DNA of 18,585 nt from an uncultured Eubacterium sp. GTDB taxonomy: Bacteria; Bacillota; Clostridia; Lachnospirales; Lachnospiraceae. Location: the NCBI GenBank assembly GCA_910583555.1, contig CAJTXO010000005.1, positions 131,419 to 150,003 on the forward strand, given 5' to 3'. A program made the position numbers and the translations under genes. The notes beneath the pieces were generated by a model, which ran no database searches, was not told where the DNA came from, and worked only from the letters and a program-made list of their open reading frames with translations. Within the stretch, counting starts at the first letter, position 1. Each line of letters begins with the position of its first letter. Below, piece by piece: positions 7,598-14,650 of the stretch.

Positions 7598-7623
7598 GCG
7601 GCATCTCTTTTAAGGGGTGCCGC
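7598..7623. terminator. Bidirectional terminator between but and the toxin gene
   Basis: A 10-bp stem (7598-7607 with 7614-7623, two G-U pairs, loop TTTTAA) lies between two convergent genes. On the minus strand it is followed by CGTTTGTTTTA; on the plus strand the T-run (TTTTTT) comes about 11 nt later. It probably ends both transcripts, with moderate efficiency. Confidence 0.55.
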
Positions 7624-7661
7624 ATTACCACATGTTTTTTCATATAACTTAACTCCCCTTA

Positions 7662-7991
7662 TCACAACCCCTTTATTCTCTCCAATTCCGCTCCATCAAG
7701 AGTTCTTCCCGAATTAAGAACCTGAAGGTTTCTCCAGTCAAAACTCTCAACTCTGGTTAACGAATCCAGCTTAACAAACGATGGCATTACAAAAGGCGGA
7801 TTATATGACCTAAGCCGCTCATTTGTTGGAAAAGCCAATCTACGTTCTTTTCCTCTTATTGATGATACATTTAACACTTCAATATATTCTTCTTTAGCAG
7901 TTACGACTAAGTACGTCCTGTCGTATGCTGGAAATTCACCGTCCAAAAATCTAATCCTACCTAGAACGCCTTGACCTTCAATGAAACTCAT
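7662..7991 (-). CDS. Probable PemK/MazF-fold toxin partnered with a Panacea antitoxin
   Basis: The 109-aa product begins GVLGRIRFLDGEFPAYDRTYLVV and ends with MPSFVKLDSLTRVE, a GRTLDG turn and ELERIKGL. This order resembles the SH3-like barrel of PemK/MazF ribonucleases, where a PS-x-V-x-L-D strand is followed by a G-x-L-x-x-E-L helix. Similarity is moderate and read by eye, so nuclease activity is inferred. ATG at 7991 overlaps the antitoxin stop by one base (TGATG), so the two are translationally coupled with antitoxin first, the usual type II order. The TTG one codon earlier is a less likely start. Confidence 0.65.
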   Translation of the reverse strand: MSFIEGQGVLGRIRFLDGEFPAYDRTYLVVTAKEEYIEVLNVSSIRGKERRLAFPTNERLRSYNPPFVMPSFVKLDSLTRVESFDWRNLQVLNSGRTLDGAELERIKGL

Positions 7992-8644
7992 CAATAGATC
8001 ACCAGCCTTCCATTATCCAAATAGACACTATACGTATCTTCATCAGCCGATAATGAAAAGCTTTCCAACCGATCTATCATATCGTCTGTTAACGCGAAAC
8101 CATCAAAATAAAATGTCACACCATTAATTGTTTCACTTGCCGTTATATCATTTGCAGTCTCCCTGTAAGCAGAAATAATTTCTCGCATTTTTTCAACATC
8201 AGACTGTTGGGACATCATATCAACAACCGACATGTCCTTATTATGATAACCGTTAGAACCCGTACCATTTTCAAAGGCTAACTTCCAAAATTTAAATGTG
8301 TGATTAATGTCTGAAAGTTCTTTCGGAGAAGCATCTCCAAAAATTTCCATCACCAGCTTTAGTACTTCATATTCCCTTTCAGATAAGTCTGGTTGATACA
8401 ATTCACTATCACGCCTAAATGCAGCATAATCGTTTTTGTATCTCAAACGTACTTTTTCAACCACACATCCATTTTTAAAAGCTAACACCTGGTCATCAAA
8501 TAGCGGCTCACCATACTCTGCAATATTTACCAAATCTGCCAAAACTAAAAGCTTTTGCAATTTCATATTGCCATCATAGGTGTTCGGCCTCGAATCAGCG
8601 CCATTCTTAATAAAAAATTTTGCAAAATCATATACATCTCTCAT
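7991..8644 (-). CDS. Panacea-domain (SocA/DUF4065-like) antitoxin
   Basis: The 217-aa protein starts with the Panacea signature: DVYDFAKFF, then YDGNMKLQKLLVLADLVNIA (about 23-42), followed by GEPLFDDQVLAFKNGCVVEKV and LRYKNDY. A second block (SEREYEVLKLVMEIFGDASPKEL, then INHTFKFWKLAFENG) completes the fold, and a C-terminal extension of about 70 residues (from about 150) probably contacts the toxin. Panacea domains are known as interchangeable antitoxin modules that neutralise many unrelated toxin folds. The start has CAGGAGGG 7 nt upstream and a perfect consensus promoter. It directly precedes and overlaps the small toxin-like gene. The family assignment is strong; the neutralisation partner follows from context. 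Confidence 0.85.
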   Translation of the reverse strand: MRDVYDFAKFFIKNGADSRPNTYDGNMKLQKLLVLADLVNIAEYGEPLFDDQVLAFKNGCVVEKVRLRYKNDYAAFRRDSELYQPDLSEREYEVLKLVMEIFGDASPKELSDINHTFKFWKLAFENGTGSNGYHNKDMSVVDMMSQQSDVEKMREIISAYRETANDITASETINGVTFYFDGFALTDDMIDRLESFSLSADEDTYSVYLDNGRLVIY

Positions 8645-8735
8645 TTCGACACCCTCCTGAAAAAAATATTCACTCCTTCATGGGAGCGACCCAAAAGACC
8701 GAGCGCAAATAAGAACGTACTATATACATAACTTT

Positions 8736-8764
8736 ATTATATCCATCCACGGCTTTCTTGTCAA
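8736..8764 (-). promoter_or_regulatory. Perfect consensus SigA promoter of the toxin-antitoxin operon
   Basis: On the minus strand TTGACA (8764-8759), a 17-nt spacer and TATAAT (8741-8736) match consensus at all 12 positions. A CAATG-AG-CATTG inverted repeat (8762-8773) overlaps the -35 and is a candidate operator. The leader of about 85 nt contains a small CGCTCC/GGAGTG hairpin before a run of seven Ts (around 8660-8690), a possible weak attenuator. Confidence 0.75.
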
Positions 8765-8809
8765 TGAGCATTGAGAACCCTAAGATATACCTGCTGGCCG
8801 CCCTCCGTG

Positions 8810-9505
8810 TTACTCCTGCCCCTCATCCGCCCTGTCTCTCAGATATCCTGCCAGCGCGTCCAGAATGTCCGTTTCCAGTTCGTCCGTCAATATCAGATGC
8901 TTCTCCGCCTCAACAAAATCCTCGTATATCTCATGATCCTGCATCATCTGGAAATCCGCAAGTCCCATAGCAAAACCGTACTTGTCGAGCGCGCCCTGCA
9001 AAAGCTCGATCAGCTTTCCCCTGCTCTCTTCTGTCCACAGAAGTTCCAGTGCCATCTTTTCCATTTTTTCTCCCACGAGAAGAGAAGCGATACCGCCCAC
9101 CGTGCCACCCATCTTTTCTTTGACAAGCCCCTTGTAATCCACCTGCACCTGGGAGATCCAGAGATACAATGCTTCCCCCTGCCGTTCTACGGAAACGCTG
9201 CCTGCTTGCAGGAACCTGCCATACGGGTGCTTCGCCAGTTCCTCGTTCAGCTTTTCACAAAGTTTGTCTGAATACGTATCCAGACAAATTGCCAGAAGTT
9301 CATTTTTAGTCCTTTCCGGAAGGCGATCCATTATGCCAAGCAGCACCGGCAGCGCCGCGTCATCCAGCTTCTGAAACAGGCGGATGATCAGATCCGTTGA
9401 CTCCGCTGCACCCAGTCTCTCCCTGATGATCGGAAATAACTGCTGAAGAGTTTTCTCATACTCAATATTAACAATCTTGATATTTGCTGTTATCATATAG
9501 GTCAT
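8810..9505 (-). CDS. Unrecognised 231-aa cytoplasmic protein
   Basis: I do not recognise the family. The protein has no signal peptide or membrane segment. It is rich in Leu, Glu and Lys and appears mostly helical, with a central strand-like region (SVSVERQGEALYLWISQVQVDYKG, split around residues 101-124) and a Gly-rich turn (MGGTVGGIASLLVGEKMEKM). The C-terminus is acidic. The ribosome binding site GGAGGGG lies only 2 nt before the ATG at 9505 but about 10 nt before the ATG at 9496, so the shorter start is possible. It lies downstream of the sigma/anti-sigma pair on the same strand, separated by about 200 nt that hold a broken mini-ORF. It is likely a real gene from its length, ribosome binding site and in-frame composition. 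Confidence 0.65.
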   Translation of the reverse strand: MTYMITANIKIVNIEYEKTLQQLFPIIRERLGAAESTDLIIRLFQKLDDAALPVLLGIMDRLPERTKNELLAICLDTYSDKLCEKLNEELAKHPYGRFLQAGSVSVERQGEALYLWISQVQVDYKGLVKEKMGGTVGGIASLLVGEKMEKMALELLWTEESRGKLIELLQGALDKYGFAMGLADFQMMQDHEIYEDFVEAEKHLILTDELETDILDALAGYLRDRADEGQE

Positions 9506-9515
9506 CCCCTCCGAT

Positions 9516-9626
9516 TCAGATCACTTCGATCCGCACCTCGCAATCCTTCCCGTAAAAAGCAATTCCATTTCAGACGATCGACGCATCCCCATCATCCACC
9601 AGTTCTCTCGCGTTCTTCGTCTCCAT
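9516..9626 (-). pseudogene. Mini-ORF with in-frame TGA, weakly like H-type small acid-soluble spore protein
   Basis: From ATG at 9626 the frame reads METKNARELVDDGDASIV, then TGA (9572-9570), then resumes in frame as NGIAFYGKDCEVRIEVI with TGA at 9518-9516. The two halves together loosely resemble H-type SASPs (an xRAxEL start, then V-x-NG and a short C-terminal strand). A single change of TGG to TGA would explain the stop. There is no clear ribosome binding site. It ends just before the ribosome binding site of the 231-aa gene. It may instead be a leader peptide or chance. Confidence 0.25.
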
Positions 9627-9714
9627 ATAGCATAACATAACCACAGGCAAATGTACACAAAATCATTGTACCACAAATGACCACAGCGTAAATGGGATAT
9701 GCAAATGCCACCGA

Positions 9715-10863
9715 CTATTTGATCTCCCGGTAACGAACCCCTGTCTTCCCCGACAACTGCTCCTTCTCTCTGATCTGCTGCCTGACCGCCTTCGCATCGT
9801 CCAGCCCATAAATGTCATACAGATCCCCATACACCGCACTGTAAACAGCTACACAGCCGCTTCCATCCGTCATCTGATAGTAAAAGCTGACGGTCCCATA
9901 CTCCAGTTCCCCGCTATCCTTCAGCATACTGTAACAGCTCTGCGAGTCAATCTCCTTCCCGGTAAACCTTTCCACCCGCCTTCTCATCTTTTTTGAAATC
10001 TTCTTTATGTGCAGACTCTCACTCCGAACCCCTGACTGATGTGCCGAGACACCTTTCTTTTTATATACGACCCGCTCTATCGCATGCTCCGCAGAGTAAT
10101 AGACGAAATAACTTCCACCTTCCTTTTCCGCCACCTCATAACAAAGATCTTCCACGTTGTTCGATACAACCTCCAGCTCTGGTTCGGCAAGCTCATATAA
10201 TTTTGCCACCGTTTCCACCGACAGCTGTTCCAGACCGGCATCCGGTTCTCCGGCGCTCTGTCCTTTCTGCTCCTCACTGATCCCTGCCGGGTTTTGCTGC
10301 TGTACGCTGTAATCCCTCTTCTCCTGCAGATCGATCAATTCCAGCATTTCCTCCTCCGTCATGGCCCGCTCCGGCAGATAAAACTTGCTTTCATCCGCCA
10401 CAAAATACAGTTCATCGGCCACGGTTCCCTCGTTCGTTTTGATCTGCCGGATTTCCTTTTGCGGAAATTTACCTTCATTTTCGTACTGCTCCCGGAGAAC
10501 GGCGATCTGTTCACGTTCCTCTAATGTCAGCTCTCTGGAAAGAACATCCTCGTCCACCTTACAATTCTGTATATCGCTGTTATAGTTCTGCTTTTCGGTT
10601 TCCGACATGCTGCTCATCCTGTCCCGAAACAGGTTCACAGCCGCATAGGAAGAAATGGATACCGCCGATAGCAGGAACACGATCAGGACAGCCCCCGCGG
10701 CCTTATTCACAGCGAACCGGGAAAAACGCCCCGCGCGGTGTATCACCTTTCTGTTTTCTATTTCTTTTATCGTCTGCTCCAATTTCTTTTCATAACTGTG
10801 CGGTACCTGGTACTCACGATCCGTAAGCCCTTCCCTTAACCATTCATCCATCGATTTCTTCAT
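9715..10863 (-). CDS. Membrane-anchored anti-sigma factor, partner of the adjacent ECF sigma
   Basis: The 382-aa protein has a short cytoplasmic N-terminal part (about 1-53, with SMDEWLREGLTDREYQVPHS and a helical KKLEQTIKEIENRK), one transmembrane helix (about 55-77) and a large extracytoplasmic portion with several charged, helical stretches. This architecture and the overlap with the sigma gene are typical of clostridial anti-sigma factors, which hold the sigma inactive until an envelope signal releases it. It has no zinc-binding HxxxCxxC motif. ATG at 10863 is preferred, 7 nt after GGAGG and overlapping the sigma stop by one base; a GTG at 10866 is also possible. The signal sensed cannot be told from sequence. 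Confidence 0.7.
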   Translation of the reverse strand: MKKSMDEWLREGLTDREYQVPHSYEKKLEQTIKEIENRKVIHRAGRFSRFAVNKAAGAVLIVFLLSAVSISSYAAVNLFRDRMSSMSETEKQNYNSDIQNCKVDEDVLSRELTLEEREQIAVLREQYENEGKFPQKEIRQIKTNEGTVADELYFVADESKFYLPERAMTEEEMLELIDLQEKRDYSVQQQNPAGISEEQKGQSAGEPDAGLEQLSVETVAKLYELAEPELEVVSNNVEDLCYEVAEKEGGSYFVYYSAEHAIERVVYKKKGVSAHQSGVRSESLHIKKISKKMRRRVERFTGKEIDSQSCYSMLKDSGELEYGTVSFYYQMTDGSGCVAVYSAVYGDLYDIYGLDDAKAVRQQIREKEQLSGKTGVRYREIK

Positions 10864-11336
10864 CACGATTCCTCCAATCTCTTTTTTAATAACGCCCTCG
10901 CCTTCGCCAGCCGGGATTTGACGGTGCCGGGCGGAATACGCATGATCTTTGAGATCTCATTGACGCGGTAGCCCTGCCCGTAATACAAAATGACTACCGT
11001 ACTCAATTCCTTTTTCAATAATAATACAAGCTCCCAGACATCGTCCTCCCCGTTCCGGCCTTCCCTTGCGCGTTCCACGACGGCTTCCATATCCTCCATG
11101 TAAACCATGCGGGAATTTTTGCGAATGTACATCTTTGCCTCATTGACGACGATGCTCATCATCCAGGACCGGAATTTGTCATCCTCCTTCAGCGCATCCA
11201 GCTTTTCGTACGCAGTCAGTAATGCCTGTTGGACAATATCTTCTGCATCCTCGGGATTTTTCAGTATCGAAAGCGCGATCACATACATCTGATTCCGATT
11301 CTCCCTGACCCCTTTGATAAACGTATCTCTATCCAC
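10863..11336 (-). CDS. ECF-type RNA polymerase sigma factor
   Basis: The 157-aa protein consists of sigma region 2 (about 10-75; ALSILKNPEDAEDIVQQALL and the promoter-melting segment FRSWMMSIVVNEAKMYIRK), a short linker and region 4 (about 103-153; LSTVVILYYGQGYRVNEISKIM, then PPGTVKSRLAKARALLKKRL, a typical -35-binding helix-turn-helix). Region 1 and region 3 are absent, as in all ECF sigmas. The start is GTG at 11336 with AGGGAG about 9 nt upstream. It is followed and overlapped by its membrane anti-sigma. A 15-bp tandem repeat upstream (11355-11384) may be part of autoregulation. Confidence 0.9.
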   Translation of the reverse strand: MDRDTFIKGVRENRNQMYVIALSILKNPEDAEDIVQQALLTAYEKLDALKEDDKFRSWMMSIVVNEAKMYIRKNSRMVYMEDMEAVVERAREGRNGEDDVWELVLLLKKELSTVVILYYGQGYRVNEISKIMRIPPGTVKSRLAKARALLKKRLEES

Positions 11337-11354
11337 TGCCTGTTTCTCCCTTAC

Positions 11355-11384
11355 TTCATAAAAACCTGATTCATAAGAACCTGA
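11355..11384. repeat. Tandem 15-bp direct repeat upstream of the ECF sigma gene
   Basis: TTCATAAAAACCTGA (11355-11369) is followed directly by TTCATAAGAACCTGA (11370-11384), one mismatch in 15. A shorter related TTCATAA occurs again at about 11397-11403. The repeats lie between a terminator and the sigma ribosome binding site, where promoter or leader control would act. Confidence 0.6.
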
Positions 11385-11454
11385 GCTCTAAGTCCTTCAT
11401 AATTAAGATGCACAAAACCCGCGATCGGTTCATTTCTTTTTTCTTTTTTTGCAA

Positions 11455-11491
11455 ATAAAAAAGCTGCGCGTTATATGGCAACGCAACAGCT
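11455..11491 (-). terminator. Intrinsic terminator of the por operon
   Basis: On the minus strand the hairpin AGCTG-TT-GCGTT, loop GCCATAT, AACGC-G-CAGCT (11491 to 11462) is followed by TTTTTTATTTG. It lies 55 nt after the porB stop and upstream of the sigma gene promoter region, separating the two units. Confidence 0.8.
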
Positions 11492-11545
11492 CATAAAATA
11501 TCTTTTAAAACGCCCCCGCAGCTTCCGCACTGGCCGCGCGCCAGC

Positions 11546-12478
11546 TTACAATCTCGCTAACAGCGCTTCCCATCTCCGGTCCACTTCCTTCTGGAACTGC
11601 TCGAGAAGCTGCTCGTTCTGCGGTTTCAGTAAATGCTTAAACCGTCCCTGCCGTTTGAGGAAATCCTCGATCGGCAGTTTTTTCTTCGGCTCATAGTTCA
11701 GGATCCATTTGCCCTCTACCACCTCAAAGAGCGGCCAGTAACACGTCTCCACCGCCGACTTGCAAATGTCGATGATGTCGGGCGCGTCGTAGCGCCAGCC
11801 GCGCGGACACGGCGTCATGATATTGAGAAAGGCCGGGCCCTCGGTGTAGATCGCCCGCTCCGATTTCGTATACAGATCCTTAAAATTTCCGATAAACGTC
11901 GTCTGACCCACGTAGGGGATATTGTGCGCCGCCATGATCGCCGCCAGATCTTTTCTCGGCTGCGGCTTGCCCGGCGAAACTTTTCCGACCGGCGTCGTCG
12001 TCGTATCGGCGTACATCGGCGTCGCGGAAGAACGCTGGATGCCCGTGTTCATGTACGCGCCGTTATCATAGCAGACATACACCATGTCGTGGCCGCGCTC
12101 CATCGCGCCGGACAGCGACTGGAAACCGATGTCATACGTGCCGCCGTCACCGCCGAACGTGATAAATTTATAATTTTCGTTTAATTTCCCCGTCTTTTTC
12201 ATATAATGGTACGCCGTTTCCACCCCGCTCAACGTAGCGGCGGCATTTTCAAACGCGTTGTGGATATAGCTGTCCTCGTAAGACGTGTATGGATACGTAA
12301 AGGAGGATACTTCTAGGCATCCCGTGGCATTTCCGACCACGGCCTTATCTTCGGGATGAAGTGCTTTTAACACGTTGCGCACGGCAATCGTCGCGCCACA
12401 CCCGGCACACATGCGGTGGCCCGGAGCCAGACGCTCTTCCCTGCCCTGCATTTCCTTAAAATCAAACGCTGCTTCCAT
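11546..12478 (-). CDS. porB: Pyruvate:ferredoxin oxidoreductase, beta (TPP-binding) subunit
   Basis: This subunit binds thiamine pyrophosphate and the proximal 4Fe-4S cluster of the cytoplasmic complex that converts pyruvate and CoA to acetyl-CoA, CO2 and reduced ferredoxin. The 310-aa sequence shows cluster cysteines C24, C27 (MCAGCGA), C54 (NATGCLE) and C224 (TPCPRGW), and the TPP/Mg motif G109-G-D-G followed by N139 (YDNGAYMNTGIQRS). It is the last gene of porGDAB, 5 nt after porA, with a terminator behind it. The substrate could be another 2-oxoacid; pyruvate is favoured by the overall pattern of the alpha subunit. Confidence 0.92.
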   Translation of the reverse strand: MEAAFDFKEMQGREERLAPGHRMCAGCGATIAVRNVLKALHPEDKAVVGNATGCLEVSSFTYPYTSYEDSYIHNAFENAAATLSGVETAYHYMKKTGKLNENYKFITFGGDGGTYDIGFQSLSGAMERGHDMVYVCYDNGAYMNTGIQRSSATPMYADTTTTPVGKVSPGKPQPRKDLAAIMAAHNIPYVGQTTFIGNFKDLYTKSERAIYTEGPAFLNIMTPCPRGWRYDAPDIIDICKSAVETCYWPLFEVVEGKWILNYEPKKKLPIEDFLKRQGRFKHLLKPQNEQLLEQFQKEVDRRWEALLARL

Positions 12479-12483
12479 GTCTG

Positions 12484-13674
12484 TCAGTCCTCCTTCTCGC
12501 GCAATCCGATGTATCGGTATTTTTTATCTTTCACGCCGTGCTCGGCGGCCTCTGCCAGTTCCTCAAATACGGCCGTCACATGGTTCACGGTCAGATCCCT
12601 TCCCGACAGGCCGTATACGTAGTTGATCACTTCCGCGCTGGCTTTCGCGCGGAAAAGCGCGGCCTCGAGATCGGCGGCAAGCGGGCCGCCGTTCGCATTA
12701 TACCCCTCGCAGCGGTCGAAAATGGCAATCGCCTGGCATTTGCGCAGCGCCTTTGCCATCTCCTCCCCCGGGAACGGACGAAAGACGCGGACTTTCAAAA
12801 GGCCGACCTTTTTCCCTGCCTTGCGCAGTTTGTCCACGGCGTCCTTGATCGTTCCGCAGGCGGAACCGATCGCCACGATCGCCAGCTCGGCGTCCCTCAT
12901 TTTATATTCCTCAAAAAAGCGGTATTTGCGGCCGGTCATCTGTTCATATTCCCTCGCCACATCGAGGATCACCTGCTTGGCGCTTATCATCGCCTCCGCC
13001 TGTGCCTTTTTCGCCTCCATGCAGTAATTCGACACGGCATACGGGCCGACGGCCAGCGGTTCATTTGGATTCAGAAGGTAATGTTCCGGCTCGTATGTAC
13101 CGACAAACTCTTTCACCTTCTCAGTTTCCTCTAATGTAATATTTTCGACGGCGTGGCTCGTGATGAATCCGTCCTGGCAGATCATGACCGGGAGCATGAC
13201 GTCCTTATGCTCCGCGATGCGGTATGCCTGGATAAAATTGTCATACGCCTCCTGGTTGTTTTCGGCATAGATCTGGATCCATCCCGAATCCCTGGCGCCC
13301 ATGCTGTCCGAATGCTCGCTGTTGATATTGAGCGGCCCCGACAGCGCGCGGTTCACGACCGCCATGCAGATCGGCAACCGGTTGGACGCCGCTACATATA
13401 ACAGTTCCCACATGAGCGCGAGTCCGCACGATGACGTCGCCGTAAGCGCTCGCACGCCCGCGGCACTCGCCCCGATCGCCGCGCTCATCGAGCTGTGTTC
13501 ACTCTCAACTGGTATAAATTCCGTATTGATCTCTCCGTTTGCGATAAAACTGGAAACAAACTGGGGAAGTTCTGTGGATGGGGTAATCGGAAACGCCGGC
13601 ATCACATCCGGCTCCACCTGTTTGATCGCGTGTGCCACCGCCTCGTTTCCTGACATTCTTTCCTGGATCGCCAT
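12484..13674 (-). CDS. porA: Pyruvate:ferredoxin oxidoreductase, alpha subunit
   Basis: The 396-aa alpha subunit supplies the other half of the TPP site and the CoA-binding domain. Visible motifs are FPITPSTELPQ near residue 30, the PVESEHSSMSAAIGASAAG segment, TATSSCGLALMWE, and the PLNINSEHSDSMGARDSGW loop typical of pyruvate enzymes; the C-terminal transketolase-like domain has VRVFRPFPGEE and a DRCEGYNANGGPL segment. The start at 13674 is one base after the porD stop (TAACATG), so translation is coupled. Four-gene PORs are usual in archaea and some bacteria; many Clostridia instead use one long fused protein, and such an organism may carry both. Confidence 0.92.
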   Translation of the reverse strand: MAIQERMSGNEAVAHAIKQVEPDVMPAFPITPSTELPQFVSSFIANGEINTEFIPVESEHSSMSAAIGASAAGVRALTATSSCGLALMWELLYVAASNRLPICMAVVNRALSGPLNINSEHSDSMGARDSGWIQIYAENNQEAYDNFIQAYRIAEHKDVMLPVMICQDGFITSHAVENITLEETEKVKEFVGTYEPEHYLLNPNEPLAVGPYAVSNYCMEAKKAQAEAMISAKQVILDVAREYEQMTGRKYRFFEEYKMRDAELAIVAIGSACGTIKDAVDKLRKAGKKVGLLKVRVFRPFPGEEMAKALRKCQAIAIFDRCEGYNANGGPLAADLEAALFRAKASAEVINYVYGLSGRDLTVNHVTAVFEELAEAAEHGVKDKKYRYIGLREKED

Positions 13675-13675
13675 G

Positions 13676-13975
13676 TTATTTCCCCTCCTTCATCGTAATC
13701 GCGCCGAACGGACATGCCTTTTCGCATATGCCGCAGCCCTTGCAGTGCAGCAGGTCAAATTTCTCCCTTTTTCCGTTGCGCACCGGAATGGCGCTGTCTG
13801 GACAGTACGGGACGCACAACAGACACTGGCGGCACGCCTCTTTGTCAAAAACCGGCGTATTGATGCGCCACTCTCCCGTCTCAAAACGCTTCGACGTCGC
13901 CGGCTCATAGATCTGCAGTCCCGGCGTCAGATCCTGCCACGGTGTTTTCTCGTTGATCTCTTTTGCTCGTAACAT
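13676..13975 (-). CDS. porD: Pyruvate:ferredoxin oxidoreductase, delta (2x4Fe-4S ferredoxin) subunit
   Basis: The 99-aa protein carries two complete CxxCxxCxxxCP motifs: C48, C51, C54, C58 and C78, C81, C84, C88. These hold two 4Fe-4S clusters that take electrons from the TPP site to free ferredoxin. An N-terminal stretch of about 40 residues (with TPWQDLTPGLQIYEPATS) is the usual POR-delta lead-in that packs on the other subunits. The ATG at 13975 follows the porG stop directly (TAAATG), with GAGGAGG inside the end of porG. Confidence 0.93.
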   Translation of the reverse strand: MLRAKEINEKTPWQDLTPGLQIYEPATSKRFETGEWRINTPVFDKEACRQCLLCVPYCPDSAIPVRNGKREKFDLLHCKGCGICEKACPFGAITMKEGK

Positions 13976-14548
13976 TTAGCGTACCTCCTCAAGTGCCATT
14001 TTCAACGCCTTCAGATTTCCCTCCAGCATTTCCGGCTTCCTGGCAAACTTGTGCCGCAGGGAAGCTTCCATTTCCTTCACAAACGAATGCTCTTCGATCA
14101 CGCCGGAAATCTTTACGATCGCCGCCAGCATCGGCGTGTTGGGAAAATATTTTCCCAGCGTCTTCTGGCATACTTTTCTCGCGTCGATCGTATACACCCG
14201 TCCCTGATACCCTTTTAACTGCGTATAGATTTCCTCGCTGGACTTCGCCGTATTGACAAGGATCGCCCCGTTCTTCTTCAGGCCCTTCGTAACATCGACG
14301 GAATGTAAAAGTGTCTCATCTACGACGACGACAAAATCCGGCTCATAAATGTTTGAGTGGACCCGGATCTCCCTGTCGCTGATCCTGTCATATGCCGTGA
14401 TCGGGGCGCCCATCCGCTCCGGGCCATATTCTGGAAACCCCTGGACATGTTTTCCCATCTTAAATGCCACATCCGCCAGGAGAAGCGCTGCCGTCTTCGC
14501 CCCCTGTCCGCCGCGTCCGTGCCAGCGGAATTCTACTAGTTCACTCAT
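13976..14548 (-). CDS. porG: Pyruvate:ferredoxin oxidoreductase, gamma subunit
   Basis: The 190-aa subunit begins MSELVEFRWHGRGGQGAKTA, the canonical gamma-subunit opening, followed by FPEYGPERMGAPITAYDRIS. It forms the CoA-contacting domain of the complex. ATG at 14548 is chosen because GAGGGAAG lies about 6 nt upstream and family members start here; a longer frame to 14590 adds a non-homologous leader. It is first of the four por genes. The 102 nt between it and the hydrolase gene show no convincing promoter or terminator, so co-transcription with the hydrolase is possible. Confidence 0.92.
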   Translation of the reverse strand: MSELVEFRWHGRGGQGAKTAALLLADVAFKMGKHVQGFPEYGPERMGAPITAYDRISDREIRVHSNIYEPDFVVVVDETLLHSVDVTKGLKKNGAILVNTAKSSEEIYTQLKGYQGRVYTIDARKVCQKTLGKYFPNTPMLAAIVKISGVIEEHSFVKEMEASLRHKFARKPEMLEGNLKALKMALEEVR

Positions 14549-14650
14549 TTGTCTTCCCTCTTTCTCTTTTTCTATTTCACAATAATCCAACCACCCCTGA
14601 AGTTCGTAACGCCGTTCCCCGTCCTGGGTCCGGTTTGGGCACCGTTTTTC

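Noticed and set aside
13963..14590. Longer porG start at 14590
   Set aside because: The extra 14 residues are Glu/Lys-rich, not family-like, and the ribosome binding site sits inside them just before the ATG at 14548.
14549..14650. Searched for a porG promoter and a hydrolase terminator
   Set aside because: GC-rich runs can form small stems but there is no T-run and no -35/-10 pair of acceptable quality.
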